Assembly (NCBI GenBank): GCA_963663245.1
Contig: OY760143.1
Span: 806,001-870,000, forward strand
Reading direction: 5' to 3'
DNA: 64,000 nucleotides
Source: JAFGVL01 sp963663245
GTDB taxonomy: Bacteria > Bacteroidota > Bacteroidia > Bacteroidales > Paludibacteraceae
The notes under the pieces are model-generated. The model made no database searches. It had not been told where the DNA came from and saw only the letters and a list, made by a program, of their open reading frames with translations. How positions within the stretch are numbered: position 1 is the stretch's first letter; every line of letters begins with the position of its first letter. Shown here in pieces: positions 1 to 7,526 of this stretch. The translations under genes and the position numbers were made by a program.

Positions 1-765
1 ACTTTCTCTGTTATAGTATCTAATTATTGTTATAAGCATTTGCCTGTAATTGATTTTAGGCCCTATGCAATAGGGAATAATATTATTGATGGAATGTCAA
101 TTCCTGATGATGCAGAAAGAGATTCTACAGAAACTACTTTAATTTATAGCAAAGATGGTGTAGAGAAAGGATTTACTTTAGAGAATTATCCAAAAGGTGA
201 TGCGTGGGAATTTGTTGATCAACAAACAGTAGTTATAAAAAAAGGCTACGAACCACCAATTCATGATTTTACTATTGAAAGTTTAGAAGAAGGAGAAATT
301 ACAGATATTGTATTGGATAATCCTGGTTATTCATTTTTGCTAATATCGTATGATTTTTCCAAAGCAGACTTGTCAAAGTCTAATGAGATAAATGAAATTT
401 ACAGCTATGCTAAAGCTAATGGTTATGGTTTTTATGCGATGACCGCTTCAATTGAGGAGGTTATTGAAAGCTATAAACTAGATGCAAAAGCAGAATATCC
501 TATTTGTTTAACAGATAAGATTACTTTAAAAACAATTGTTCGTTCAAATCCAGGTTTAGTGCTGATTAAAGATGCTACTGTTTTGAATAAGTGGCACGTA
601 AATGATTTGCCTCAATTTAATACTCCATTGGAAGATTCGGAGCTAGGTACTATGAAAGAACCAGATGCTGTAAAAAAAGTAGGTGTTATTGTATTCCTAT
701 TTTTATTTCATGCTTTAATGCTATTTGGAATAGCAAAGTATTTTGAGAAAAAAAGAAAAAAATAA
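1..765 (+). CDS. C-terminal part of a DoxX/BT_3928-like membrane protein (5' end outside window)
   Basis: The frame is open from base 1 to the TAA at 763-765 with no in-frame start that looks real, so about 254 C-terminal residues of a longer gene are visible. The middle has a thioredoxin-like pattern (FLLISYDFSKA) without a CxxC pair, and one transmembrane helix (VGVIVFLFLFHALMLFGIA) lies just before the basic C-terminus. In Bacteroides a DoxX-family protein of the BT_3928 type sits directly upstream of tpiA, and the same order here (31 bp gap) plus the HLPVIDFRPY segment support the call. The biochemical function of this family is not known. Confidence 0.6.
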   Translation, partial: TFSVIVSNYCYKHLPVIDFRPYAIGNNIIDGMSIPDDAERDSTETTLIYSKDGVEKGFTLENYPKGDAWEFVDQQTVVIKKGYEPPIHDFTIESLEEGEITDIVLDNPGYSFLLISYDFSKADLSKSNEINEIYSYAKANGYGFYAMTASIEEVIESYKLDAKAEYPICLTDKITLKTIVRSNPGLVLIKDATVLNKWHVNDLPQFNTPLEDSELGTMKEPDAVKKVGVIVFLFLFHALMLFGIAKYFEKKRKK

Positions 766-795
766 TATATTATCAACTTAAAATTTAAAAAAGAA

Positions 796-1551
796 ATGAG
801 AAAGAATGTTGTAGCAGGAAACTGGAAGATGAATAAAACTCTTCAAGAGGGTGTAGCTTTAGCTACTGAGTTAAAAGGTGCATTGCAAGGAGTAGCTATT
901 AAATGTGATGTTGTTGTGTCTCCACCATCAACACATGTTGCTAGTGTTGTTGAGGCAGTTAAAGGTAGTGTTGTTAATGTTGCTGCTCAAAACTGTGCTG
1001 ACCACGAAAAAGGTGCATATACAGGAGAAGTAAGTGCAGAAATGGTAAAGTCTACTGGTGCAGGGTATGTTATTCTTGGACACTCAGAACGTCGTGAATA
1101 TTATGGTGAAACAAACGAAATTATCAAAACTAAAATAGAATTAGCCTTACAAAATGGCCTTACACCAATCGTATGTTTTGGTGAAGTACTAGAAGAGCGT
1201 GAAGCTGAAAAACACTTTGATGTTGTAAAAAAACAAGTTGAGGAAGCAACTTTCGGCTTCTCTGCTGAAGATTTTGGAAAAATGATTTTAGCATACGAAC
1301 CAGTTTGGGCAATTGGAACAGGAAAAACTGCATCTGCTGCACAAGCGCAAGAAATTCATGCTTATGTACGTAGTATTATTGTTGAGAAATTCGGTGCTAC
1401 TGTAGCTGATGACTGTACTATCCTTTATGGTGGTAGTTGTAATCCAGGTAATGCAAAAGAATTATTCTCTAATGCAGATGTAGATGGTGGTTTAATTGGT
1501 GGAGCTGCTTTAAAAGTAGAAGACTTCATGGGTATAATTCAGGCGTTTTAA
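796..1551 (+). CDS. tpiA: Triosephosphate isomerase
   Basis: Glycolytic enzyme interconverting dihydroxyacetone phosphate and glyceraldehyde 3-phosphate in the cytoplasm. At 251 residues it has normal length and all catalytic elements: Lys11 in GNWKMN, His96 in LGHSERR, Glu168 in AYEPVWAIGTG, and the C-terminal phosphate-binding GGSCNPGN and GGLIGGAALK segments. The ATG at 796 gives the canonical N-terminus. It follows the DoxX-like gene and precedes the Mla permease by 9 bp, so the three may be co-transcribed. Confidence 0.98.
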   Translation: MRKNVVAGNWKMNKTLQEGVALATELKGALQGVAIKCDVVVSPPSTHVASVVEAVKGSVVNVAAQNCADHEKGAYTGEVSAEMVKSTGAGYVILGHSERREYYGETNEIIKTKIELALQNGLTPIVCFGEVLEEREAEKHFDVVKKQVEEATFGFSAEDFGKMILAYEPVWAIGTGKTASAAQAQEIHAYVRSIIVEKFGATVADDCTILYGGSCNPGNAKELFSNADVDGGLIGGAALKVEDFMGIIQAF

Positions 1552-1560
1552 TTATAGTTT

Positions 1561-2310
1561 ATGTTTATACTAAGCATTTTTAGACATGTAGGGATTTATA
1601 CATCATTGATGTTTCGTGTATTGTCACGACCAGATCGGTGGCGTATGTTTTTTCGTCAGCTTCCTAGAGAAATGGAGAAGCTGGTAGTTAATTCCTTAGG
1701 AATTGTAGTGGTAATATCCATTTTTATTGGAGCAATTATGACCATTCAAACTAAGTTGAATACTGCAGATCCCTTAATGCCTGTTTATGCTACAGGTTTA
1801 GTAACGCGCGATACTTTATTGCTAGAGTTTTCATCCACTATTATGTGTTTGATACTTGCTGGAAAGGTGGGTTCAAACATTGCATCGGAAATTGGCACTA
1901 TGCGAATTACAGAGCAAATAGATGCGCTTGAAATAATGGGTGTTAATTCTGCAAATTACTTAATACTTCCTAAAATTGCAGCGTTTGTAATACTCATGCC
2001 AGCACTAGTTTTCTTTAGTATGGCAGCTGGATTAGTTGGAGGATACGGTGTAGGTGTTTTTACAAATATCGTTACTACTAATGAATATATGATTGGGATA
2101 CAATATTTGTTTATTCCTTATTACATATTTTACTCGGTAGTGAAATCACTATTCTTTGCTTTTATTATTGCTTCTGTGTCTTCGTATTATGGCTACTATG
2201 CCTATGGAGGGGCATTAGATGTTGGTAAAGCAAGTACAAGTGCCGTAGTTAATAGTAGTATTATTATTCTGCTATTCAATATTGTGATAACAAATTTAAT
2301 GTTAACCTAA
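1561..2310 (+). CDS. mlaE: MlaE-family ABC transporter permease
   Basis: Inner-membrane permease of an MCE/Mla-type phospholipid transport system that moves lipids between the inner and outer membranes. The 249 residues contain several hydrophobic helices and the MlaE-family block GKVGSNIASEIGTMRITEQIDALEIMGV (split motif, residues about 101-128), where the EIGTMR...EQIDALE coupling helix contacts the ATPase. The ATPase gene follows after 12 bp. No MlaD (MCE) gene follows in the window; the next gene is convergent. The call is firm for the family; the substrate is inferred. Confidence 0.9.
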   Translation: MFILSIFRHVGIYTSLMFRVLSRPDRWRMFFRQLPREMEKLVVNSLGIVVVISIFIGAIMTIQTKLNTADPLMPVYATGLVTRDTLLLEFSSTIMCLILAGKVGSNIASEIGTMRITEQIDALEIMGVNSANYLILPKIAAFVILMPALVFFSMAAGLVGGYGVGVFTNIVTTNEYMIGIQYLFIPYYIFYSVVKSLFFAFIIASVSSYYGYYAYGGALDVGKASTSAVVNSSIIILLFNIVITNLMLT

Positions 2311-2322
2311 ACTGTTTGTGTC

Positions 2323-3093
2323 ATGATAGAAGTACAAGGAATAAATAAATCGTTTGATGGGAATCAAGTTCTGAAAAATATTTCAGCTCGATTTGAGTCG
2401 GGTATGATGAATCTGATTATTGGTCAAAGTGGCTCAGGTAAAACCGTATTGATGAAATCTATTATTGGTTTGCATCAGGCAGATTCAGGGAAAATTTTAT
2501 ACGATGGGCGCAATTTTATGGATATGCACTTTAAGGAGATAAAGAAACTGCGTGAAGAAGTTGGTTTGCTTTTTCAGGGCTCAGCTTTGTTTGATTCTTT
2601 ATCTGTGTTGGAGAATGTGATGTTTCCATTGGAAATGTTTTCAGGCATGACACGCAAAGATATGATTGATAGAGCTAAATTCTGTTTGAGTAGAGTGAAG
2701 CTACTTCCTCAGGCTTTTGACTTGTCTCCATCAGAAATAAGTGGAGGTATGCAAAAGCGTGTGGCAATTGCACGAGCAATAGCATTAAATCCAAAATATC
2801 TTTTTTGTGATGAGCCAAATTCAGGTTTAGATCCAATAACGGCTTTAGTAATTGATAAATTAATAAAAGAAATTACTGAAGAGTATAATATTACGACTAT
2901 TGTAAATACCCATGATATGAATTCTGTTATGGAAGTAGGAGATAATATTATCTTTATTAATAAAGGAGTAAAAGCATGGGAGGGTTCACGAAAAGAAATT
3001 TTTGATGTGGATAATGAAGCATTAAACGAATTTGTATTTGCTTCGAAATTATTTCAAAAAGTTAAGGACGCGCAAATTAAAAAAAATAAATAA
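2323..3093 (+). CDS. mlaF: MlaF-type ABC transporter ATP-binding protein
   Basis: Cytoplasmic ATPase subunit that powers the neighbouring MlaE permease. The 256 residues show Walker A GQSGSGKT (34-41), Q-loop LLFQGS, signature ISGGMQKR (about 139-146), Walker B YLFCDEP (about 159-165) and the switch His in NTHDM. The degenerate signature ISGGM rather than LSGGQ is typical of MlaF. It ends at a strong bidirectional terminator shared with the convergent dehydrogenase gene. Confidence 0.92.
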   Translation: MIEVQGINKSFDGNQVLKNISARFESGMMNLIIGQSGSGKTVLMKSIIGLHQADSGKILYDGRNFMDMHFKEIKKLREEVGLLFQGSALFDSLSVLENVMFPLEMFSGMTRKDMIDRAKFCLSRVKLLPQAFDLSPSEISGGMQKRVAIARAIALNPKYLFCDEPNSGLDPITALVIDKLIKEITEEYNITTIVNTHDMNSVMEVGDNIIFINKGVKAWEGSRKEIFDVDNEALNEFVFASKLFQKVKDAQIKKNK

Positions 3094-3127
3094 AAACCTC
3101 CATGTTTTCAGCATGGAGGTTTTTTTA
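3094..3127. terminator. Bidirectional rho-independent terminator between mlaF and the dehydrogenase gene
   Basis: A 10-bp perfect stem (AACCTCCATG at 3095-3104 with CATGGAGGTT at 3112-3121) is flanked by an A run and a T run, so it can end transcripts from both convergent genes. Confidence 0.9.
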
Positions 3128-3133
3128 TTGCTT

Positions 3134-4084
3134 CTAGTTTACTACAGATATTTCATTTCCTTTGAAGAACTCTATAATACATTTACTTGCATATTCTGTT
3201 ATAGCATTACGAGCATCAATTGTTGCCGTTCCATTATGAGGCGCAAGCACTACCTTATCCATCTTTAATAACTCTTTTGTTATTGATGGCTCATATTCAA
3301 ATACATCCAATCCGGCACCCCATAATTCTCCGTTTGTTAAGGCTTCAACTAAGGCTTTTTCGTTAACTATAGCCCCACGAGCAGTATTTATAAGAATTGC
3401 ATTGGGTTTCATTAAACCAAACTGTGGCTTGTCTATTAAATGTTTAGTTTCATCAGTTAATGGTGTGCTAATAGAAATGAAATCCGAGTTCTTAAGTAGG
3501 TCTTCAAATGAGCAATATTCTACTTGTAACTTTTGTTCCTCATTGTTAGTTAATTTGTTGCGATTAAAATAAACAACCTTCATTCCTGAAGCAAGGGCTC
3601 TGCGAGCAATAGCTTTTCCAATTCTTCCAAGACCAATAATACCTAGTTTTTTGCCAAATACCGATTGACCTAGGTTGTTTAATACCCCCCATTCTAAGCC
3701 ATCAGGAATACGTAATTTCCTATCGCATTCGGAAATACGACGAGCAACAGCTAACAAAAGAGCAAAAGCCATTTCTGCGGTTGGCTCTGTAACAGGGTAA
3801 GGTGTATTGGTTACTGCTATGCCTTTGCTACGTGCATATTCAACGTCAATATTATTGTAGCCAACACCATAGTTGGCAATAACCTTTAATTTGCTGCCTG
3901 CATCAATCATTTGGGAGTTTACTTTTATAGAAAAAGTGGGAAGTAATGCATCATAATCTGGTAATAGTCTTATTATTTCTTCAACTGAAAATGTTTCATT
4001 TTCGGGCATACATATCTCGAAATGCTTTTTTAATTCAGCTAGTCCTTCAGGTAAGATACGAGTAGTTATTAAAACTTTTTTCAT
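3134..4084 (-). CDS. D-isomer-specific 2-hydroxyacid dehydrogenase (glyoxylate/hydroxypyruvate reductase-like)
   Basis: NAD(P)H-dependent reduction of a 2-keto acid to a D-2-hydroxy acid. With the start at 4084 (MKKVLITTRI) it has 316 residues: substrate segment NYGVGYNNID (71-80), Rossmann GLGRIG (151-156), and the catalytic Arg236 (NTARGA), Glu263 (DVFEYEP) and His283 (APHNG). The residues after the second Rossmann strand are FNRN, not an acidic residue, which suggests NADPH preference. A longer ATG-started reading exists at 4135, but its extra 17 residues are hydrophobic and unlike the family. Exact substrate unknown. Confidence 0.88.
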   Translation of the reverse strand: MKKVLITTRILPEGLAELKKHFEICMPENETFSVEEIIRLLPDYDALLPTFSIKVNSQMIDAGSKLKVIANYGVGYNNIDVEYARSKGIAVTNTPYPVTEPTAEMAFALLLAVARRISECDRKLRIPDGLEWGVLNNLGQSVFGKKLGIIGLGRIGKAIARRALASGMKVVYFNRNKLTNNEEQKLQVEYCSFEDLLKNSDFISISTPLTDETKHLIDKPQFGLMKPNAILINTARGAIVNEKALVEALTNGELWGAGLDVFEYEPSITKELLKMDKVVLAPHNGTATIDARNAITEYASKCIIEFFKGNEISVVN

Positions 4085-4237
4085 AGGGCTTAATGTTTTG
4101 TAGACAAATATCATAAATAAGATAATCACACACAATAAGTTTTAAACATTTATATCAATTTGTAAGCTATGAGTAATTTGTGTTTAAATGAAAAAGACTA
4201 TTTTTGAATTTAAATTATTCATTCTTAAATTTTTAAG

Positions 4238-5491
4238 ATGGTTCTAAATTATATCTGGGTAGGTTTCTTTCTTGTTGCTTTTGTGGTAGCAATAATTCAG
4301 TTTGTGTTTTTAGGTGATGTGTATGTTTTTTCTCGCATTGTACAAAGCACTTTTGATATGGCTGAGTTAGGGGTAATGGGTATTGCTTTGCCACTAGCTG
4401 GAGTAATGACTTTGTGGATGGGATTTATGAATATCGGAGAAAAAGCGGGTGCTATTAATTTGATGGGTCGAATTGTAGGGCCTTTCTTCTCAAAATTGTT
4501 CCCAGAGTTGCCTAAGAAACATCCTGTTCATGGACAATTATTGATGAACTTTTCTGCTAATATGTTAGGTTTAGACAATGCTGCTACCCCTATGGGTTTA
4601 AAGGCTATGAATAGTTTACAAGATTTAAATCCTAAAAAAGATACAGCCTCTAATGCTCAAATAATGTTTTTAGCATTGAACACTTCAGGCTTAACTATTA
4701 TACCAATCTCTGTATTAGCCATGCGTGCTGTTACGGCTGGACCAAATGGAGAACTTGCAGCTAATCCCACAGATATTTTTATTCCAATATTAATAGCAAC
4801 AGCCATTTCAACACTAACAGCTATTTTATATGTGGGCATTCGTCAGCGTATAAACCTTTTTAATAAGGTAGTGCTAGGCTGGATAGGAGCCATCTTTTTA
4901 GGTATTGTAGGTTTGATGTTTTGGTTTTCGGGTTTAAGTCCTAAAGAAATGGGATTGGTTTCTATGGTTGGCAGTAATTTAATTTTGTTTTTAGTGATTG
5001 TTGCTTTTATGGGAGGAGCACTGTATAAAAAAATCAATGTGTATGAAGCTTTTATTGATGGAGCCAAAGAAGGTTTCTCGATGACGCTTAAGATAATTCC
5101 TTATATGGTTGGTATGTTAGTGGGTATTGGTGTGTTTAGAGCATCGGGAGCGCTAGACTTATTAACAGATGGAATGCGTTATATAGTTGAATTGTTTAAT
5201 GGAGATACGCGTTTTGTTGATGCGCTTCCTACAGCCTTTATGAAACCCTTAAGTGGAAGTGGGGCAAAGGGAATGATGGTAGAGAGTATGGCGCATTTTG
5301 GTCCCGATTCATTTGCTGGTCGTTTATCTTGTCTTTTTCAAGGAGCAGCAGATACTACTTTTTATATAGTTGCCTTGTATTTCGGTATGGTTGGCATTAA
5401 AAGAACTCGGTATGCTGTAACGGCAGGGTTAATTGCTGATTTAGCTGGTGTTATAGCTGCTGTTTTTTGCGCTTACCTTTTCTTTGGTTGA
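4238..5491 (+). CDS. Fused SpmA/SpmB nucleoside-recognition (Gate) domain membrane protein
   Basis: Polytopic inner-membrane protein of 417 residues. The N-terminal half (about 1-200) resembles SpmA, with LGLDNAATPMGLKAM and NTSGLTIIPIS, and the C-terminal half (about 220-417) resembles SpmB, with MKPLSGSGAKGMM. In endospore formers these are two proteins linked to spore core dehydration; in non-sporulating Bacteroidota the fused form is common, and its transported substrate is unknown. It stands alone, with a 102-bp spacer upstream and the ybeY promoter region downstream. Confidence 0.85.
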   Translation: MVLNYIWVGFFLVAFVVAIIQFVFLGDVYVFSRIVQSTFDMAELGVMGIALPLAGVMTLWMGFMNIGEKAGAINLMGRIVGPFFSKLFPELPKKHPVHGQLLMNFSANMLGLDNAATPMGLKAMNSLQDLNPKKDTASNAQIMFLALNTSGLTIIPISVLAMRAVTAGPNGELAANPTDIFIPILIATAISTLTAILYVGIRQRINLFNKVVLGWIGAIFLGIVGLMFWFSGLSPKEMGLVSMVGSNLILFLVIVAFMGGALYKKINVYEAFIDGAKEGFSMTLKIIPYMVGMLVGIGVFRASGALDLLTDGMRYIVELFNGDTRFVDALPTAFMKPLSGSGAKGMMVESMAHFGPDSFAGRLSCLFQGAADTTFYIVALYFGMVGIKRTRYAVTAGLIADLAGVIAAVFCAYLFFG

Positions 5492-5545
5492 TATATCCTC
5501 TTCTAATATTTTTATCAACTAATTTTATACAATGGTATATATGTT

Positions 5546-5553
5546 TAGCTTTG
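5546..5553 (+). promoter_or_regulatory. Putative -7 box (TAGCTTTG) for ybeY
   Basis: Exact match to the Bacteroidota TAnnTTTG element, 22 bp upstream of the ybeY ATG. No clear TTTG -33 box is seen. Confidence 0.35.
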
Positions 5554-5575
5554 TGTTTAAATTTTACCCAATATT

Positions 5576-5995
5576 ATGATATCATATGTAGAAGAAGATA
5601 TTAAAGCTCCTAAGCTTCCTAAGAGAATTATTACTTCTTGGATTAAAAAAGTAGTTGCTCTTCAAGGTTATTCTATAGGAGACATTTCTTATGTTTTTTG
5701 TTCTGATGAAAAGATTTTAGAAGTTAACAAACAATATCTTCAACATGATTATTATACAGACATAATTACATTTGATTATACTGAAAAAAAGACTATAAAC
5801 GGCGATATTTTTGTTAGTATTGATACTGTTTTTTCTAATGCGGAAAAATTTAATGTTGCATTTGAACAGGAATTACATAGAGTGCTGATACATGGTGTTT
5901 TGCATTTATGTGGGCAGGCAGATAAAAGTGATTCTGAAAGAGCAGAAATGACGAGAAAAGAAGATGAGGCTTTAGTACTTCTTAAACTCTTATAG
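5576..5995 (+). CDS. ybeY: Endoribonuclease YbeY, rRNA maturation factor
   Basis: Metal-dependent single-strand RNase used in 16S rRNA 3' end maturation and ribosome quality control. The 139 residues include the family core DIITFDY and the zinc motif HGVLHLCG. The third ligand of the usual HxxxHxxxxxH motif is not His here: the sequence runs HGVLHLCGQADKSD, so an Asp is the probable substitute, as I recall for other Bacteroidota YbeY proteins. Start chosen at the ATG at 5576, downstream of a matching promoter box. Confidence 0.93.
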   Translation: MISYVEEDIKAPKLPKRIITSWIKKVVALQGYSIGDISYVFCSDEKILEVNKQYLQHDYYTDIITFDYTEKKTINGDIFVSIDTVFSNAEKFNVAFEQELHRVLIHGVLHLCGQADKSDSERAEMTRKEDEALVLLKLL

Positions 5996-6010
5996 AAGCA
6001 ACTGTGTGAT

Positions 6011-6030
6011 AATTTGTTAAATAACAAATT
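6011..6030. repeat. 20-bp near-perfect palindrome downstream of ybeY
   Basis: AATTTGTTA and TAACAAATT flank a 2-base centre. It lacks a T run, so it is not a convincing terminator; it lies 40 bp upstream of the next promoter box and could be an operator. Confidence 0.3.
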
Positions 6031-6069
6031 AACATTTGTCGAACATAGCGTATTTAAAAAGAATATCAT

Positions 6070-6077
6070 TACTTTTG
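6070..6077 (+). promoter_or_regulatory. Putative -7 box (TACTTTTG) for the DUF6089-uppS-bamA operon
   Basis: Exact TAnnTTTG match 62 bp upstream of the first gene of the envelope operon; no clear -33 element. Confidence 0.4.
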
Positions 6078-6139
6078 TGGGTTGTAAATATCAATTAATT
6101 TTTTCAGCTTAGAGTTATATTTCTGAAAAATAATTATTA

Positions 6140-6763
6140 ATGAAAACATACTTTTATAAAAGTATTATAATAAGCGTTTTAGCTTTGTTTCTCATATCTC
6201 CATCCGTAAAGGCGCAAGCTGTATGGGAGATGGGAGTAAAAGCAGGAACTGGTTTCTATTTAGGAGATGCTAATTCTACCATATTTAATCGAATAGATCC
6301 TCTTTATGGAGGTTTAGTTCGTATTAATGCAAATTGTAGATGGGCAACTAAGATTGAACTTACTTCTGGAAGTATTAAAACAGATTTAAAACAAACATAC
6401 TTAGATTTGTCATTGTATGAAGAATTTAATTTTTTTGAATATGGCTTATTAAATAGTGATAAGTGGACACGTTTTTTCTCTCCTTATATTTTTGCTGGAA
6501 TTGGTTTTGGCTCTTATAGTAAAGGGATTTACACCATTTTTTCTCCAAATATACCCTTTGGGGTGGGTGTTAAATATAAGGTGTGGTCAAAAGTAAATAT
6601 TGGCTTGGAGTGGACTATGCATAAATTATTTACAGATGAGTTTGATGATATAAGTAATCCATATGGAAATCAAGAATCTGCTTGGATAAATAAAGACTGG
6701 TTATCAAAAGCTTCTTTTTTCTTAACAGTAGATTTTGGCAATAAAAGCAGTTATTGCAGATAA
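6140..6763 (+). CDS. DUF6089-family outer-membrane beta-barrel protein
   Basis: The 207-residue product has a signal peptide (residues 1-25, cleavage after VKAQA) and then alternating aromatic-rich strands typical of a small beta barrel, ending in the family-like WLSKASFFLTVDFGNK. In Bacteroides a DUF6089 protein precedes uppS, and the same order is seen here with a 3-bp gap. Molecular function unknown; the operon context (undecaprenyl synthesis and BamA) points to envelope biogenesis. Confidence 0.7.
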   Translation: MKTYFYKSIIISVLALFLISPSVKAQAVWEMGVKAGTGFYLGDANSTIFNRIDPLYGGLVRINANCRWATKIELTSGSIKTDLKQTYLDLSLYEEFNFFEYGLLNSDKWTRFFSPYIFAGIGFGSYSKGIYTIFSPNIPFGVGVKYKVWSKVNIGLEWTMHKLFTDEFDDISNPYGNQESAWINKDWLSKASFFLTVDFGNKSSYCR

Positions 6764-6766
6764 AAA

Positions 6767-7516
6767 ATGAAATCATTAAAAGATAAAATAGATATTTCTA
6801 ATTTGCCTCATCATATTGCTATTATTATGGATGGCAATGGGAGGTGGGCTCAAAAGAAAGGTTTTGATCGTATTTTTGGACACAGAAATGCTGTTGAATC
6901 TGTGCGTCAAGCAACAGAAGCAGCCGCTGAGCTAGGCTTAAAGTACTTGACTCTTTATACTTTTTCTACTGAAAACTGGGATAGACCAGCGAGTGAGATA
7001 AATGCATTAATGGATTTGTTAGTTGATAGTATAAAGAAAGAAACTCCAACATTAATGAAGAATAATATTCGATTAGAAATAATTGGAGATACAGCAAGAT
7101 TGCCTGAGTCAGTTTCTAAAAAGCTTCAAAAATGTATTGATGTAACGAAAGATAATACAGGGCTTTGTTTAGTGATGGCACTTAGCTATTCTTCTCGATG
7201 GGAAATGCTAAATGCAACTAAAACAATAGCTAAACAAATACTAGATGGGTCTATAAAAATTGAGGATATTGATGAAGATGTATTTTCATCTAACCTTACG
7301 ACCCATAATATTCCAGATCCAGATTTATTAATAAGAACTAGTGGTGAACTTAGAATAAGTAATTTTCTATTATGGCAAATTGCATATTCTGAACTCTATT
7401 TTACAGATGTTCATTGGCCAGATTTTAGAAAGAATGATTTCTATGAAGCTATTCTTACATATCAGAAAAGAGAACGTAGATTTGGTAAAACAGGTGAACA
7501 AGTTGTAACGAAGTAA
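6767..7516 (+). CDS. uppS: Isoprenyl transferase (undecaprenyl diphosphate synthase)
   Basis: Makes the C55 lipid carrier for peptidoglycan and surface glycans by cis-condensation of isopentenyl diphosphate onto farnesyl diphosphate. The 249 residues show IIMDGNGRWA with catalytic Asp22, the conserved FGHRNAVES, LTLYTFSTENW, and the C-terminal DLLIRTSGELRISNFLLWQ and ELYFTDVHWPDF blocks. Three bp after the DUF6089 gene and 10 bp before bamA, so clearly in one operon. Confidence 0.96.
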   Translation: MKSLKDKIDISNLPHHIAIIMDGNGRWAQKKGFDRIFGHRNAVESVRQATEAAAELGLKYLTLYTFSTENWDRPASEINALMDLLVDSIKKETPTLMKNNIRLEIIGDTARLPESVSKKLQKCIDVTKDNTGLCLVMALSYSSRWEMLNATKTIAKQILDGSIKIEDIDEDVFSSNLTTHNIPDPDLLIRTSGELRISNFLLWQIAYSELYFTDVHWPDFRKNDFYEAILTYQKRERRFGKTGEQVVTK

Positions 7517-7526
7517 TCGTAAAATT

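Noticed and set aside
3032..3268. 78-codon ORF overlapping the mlaF end and the terminator
   Set aside because: It crosses a strong bidirectional terminator and overlaps two confident genes in other frames.
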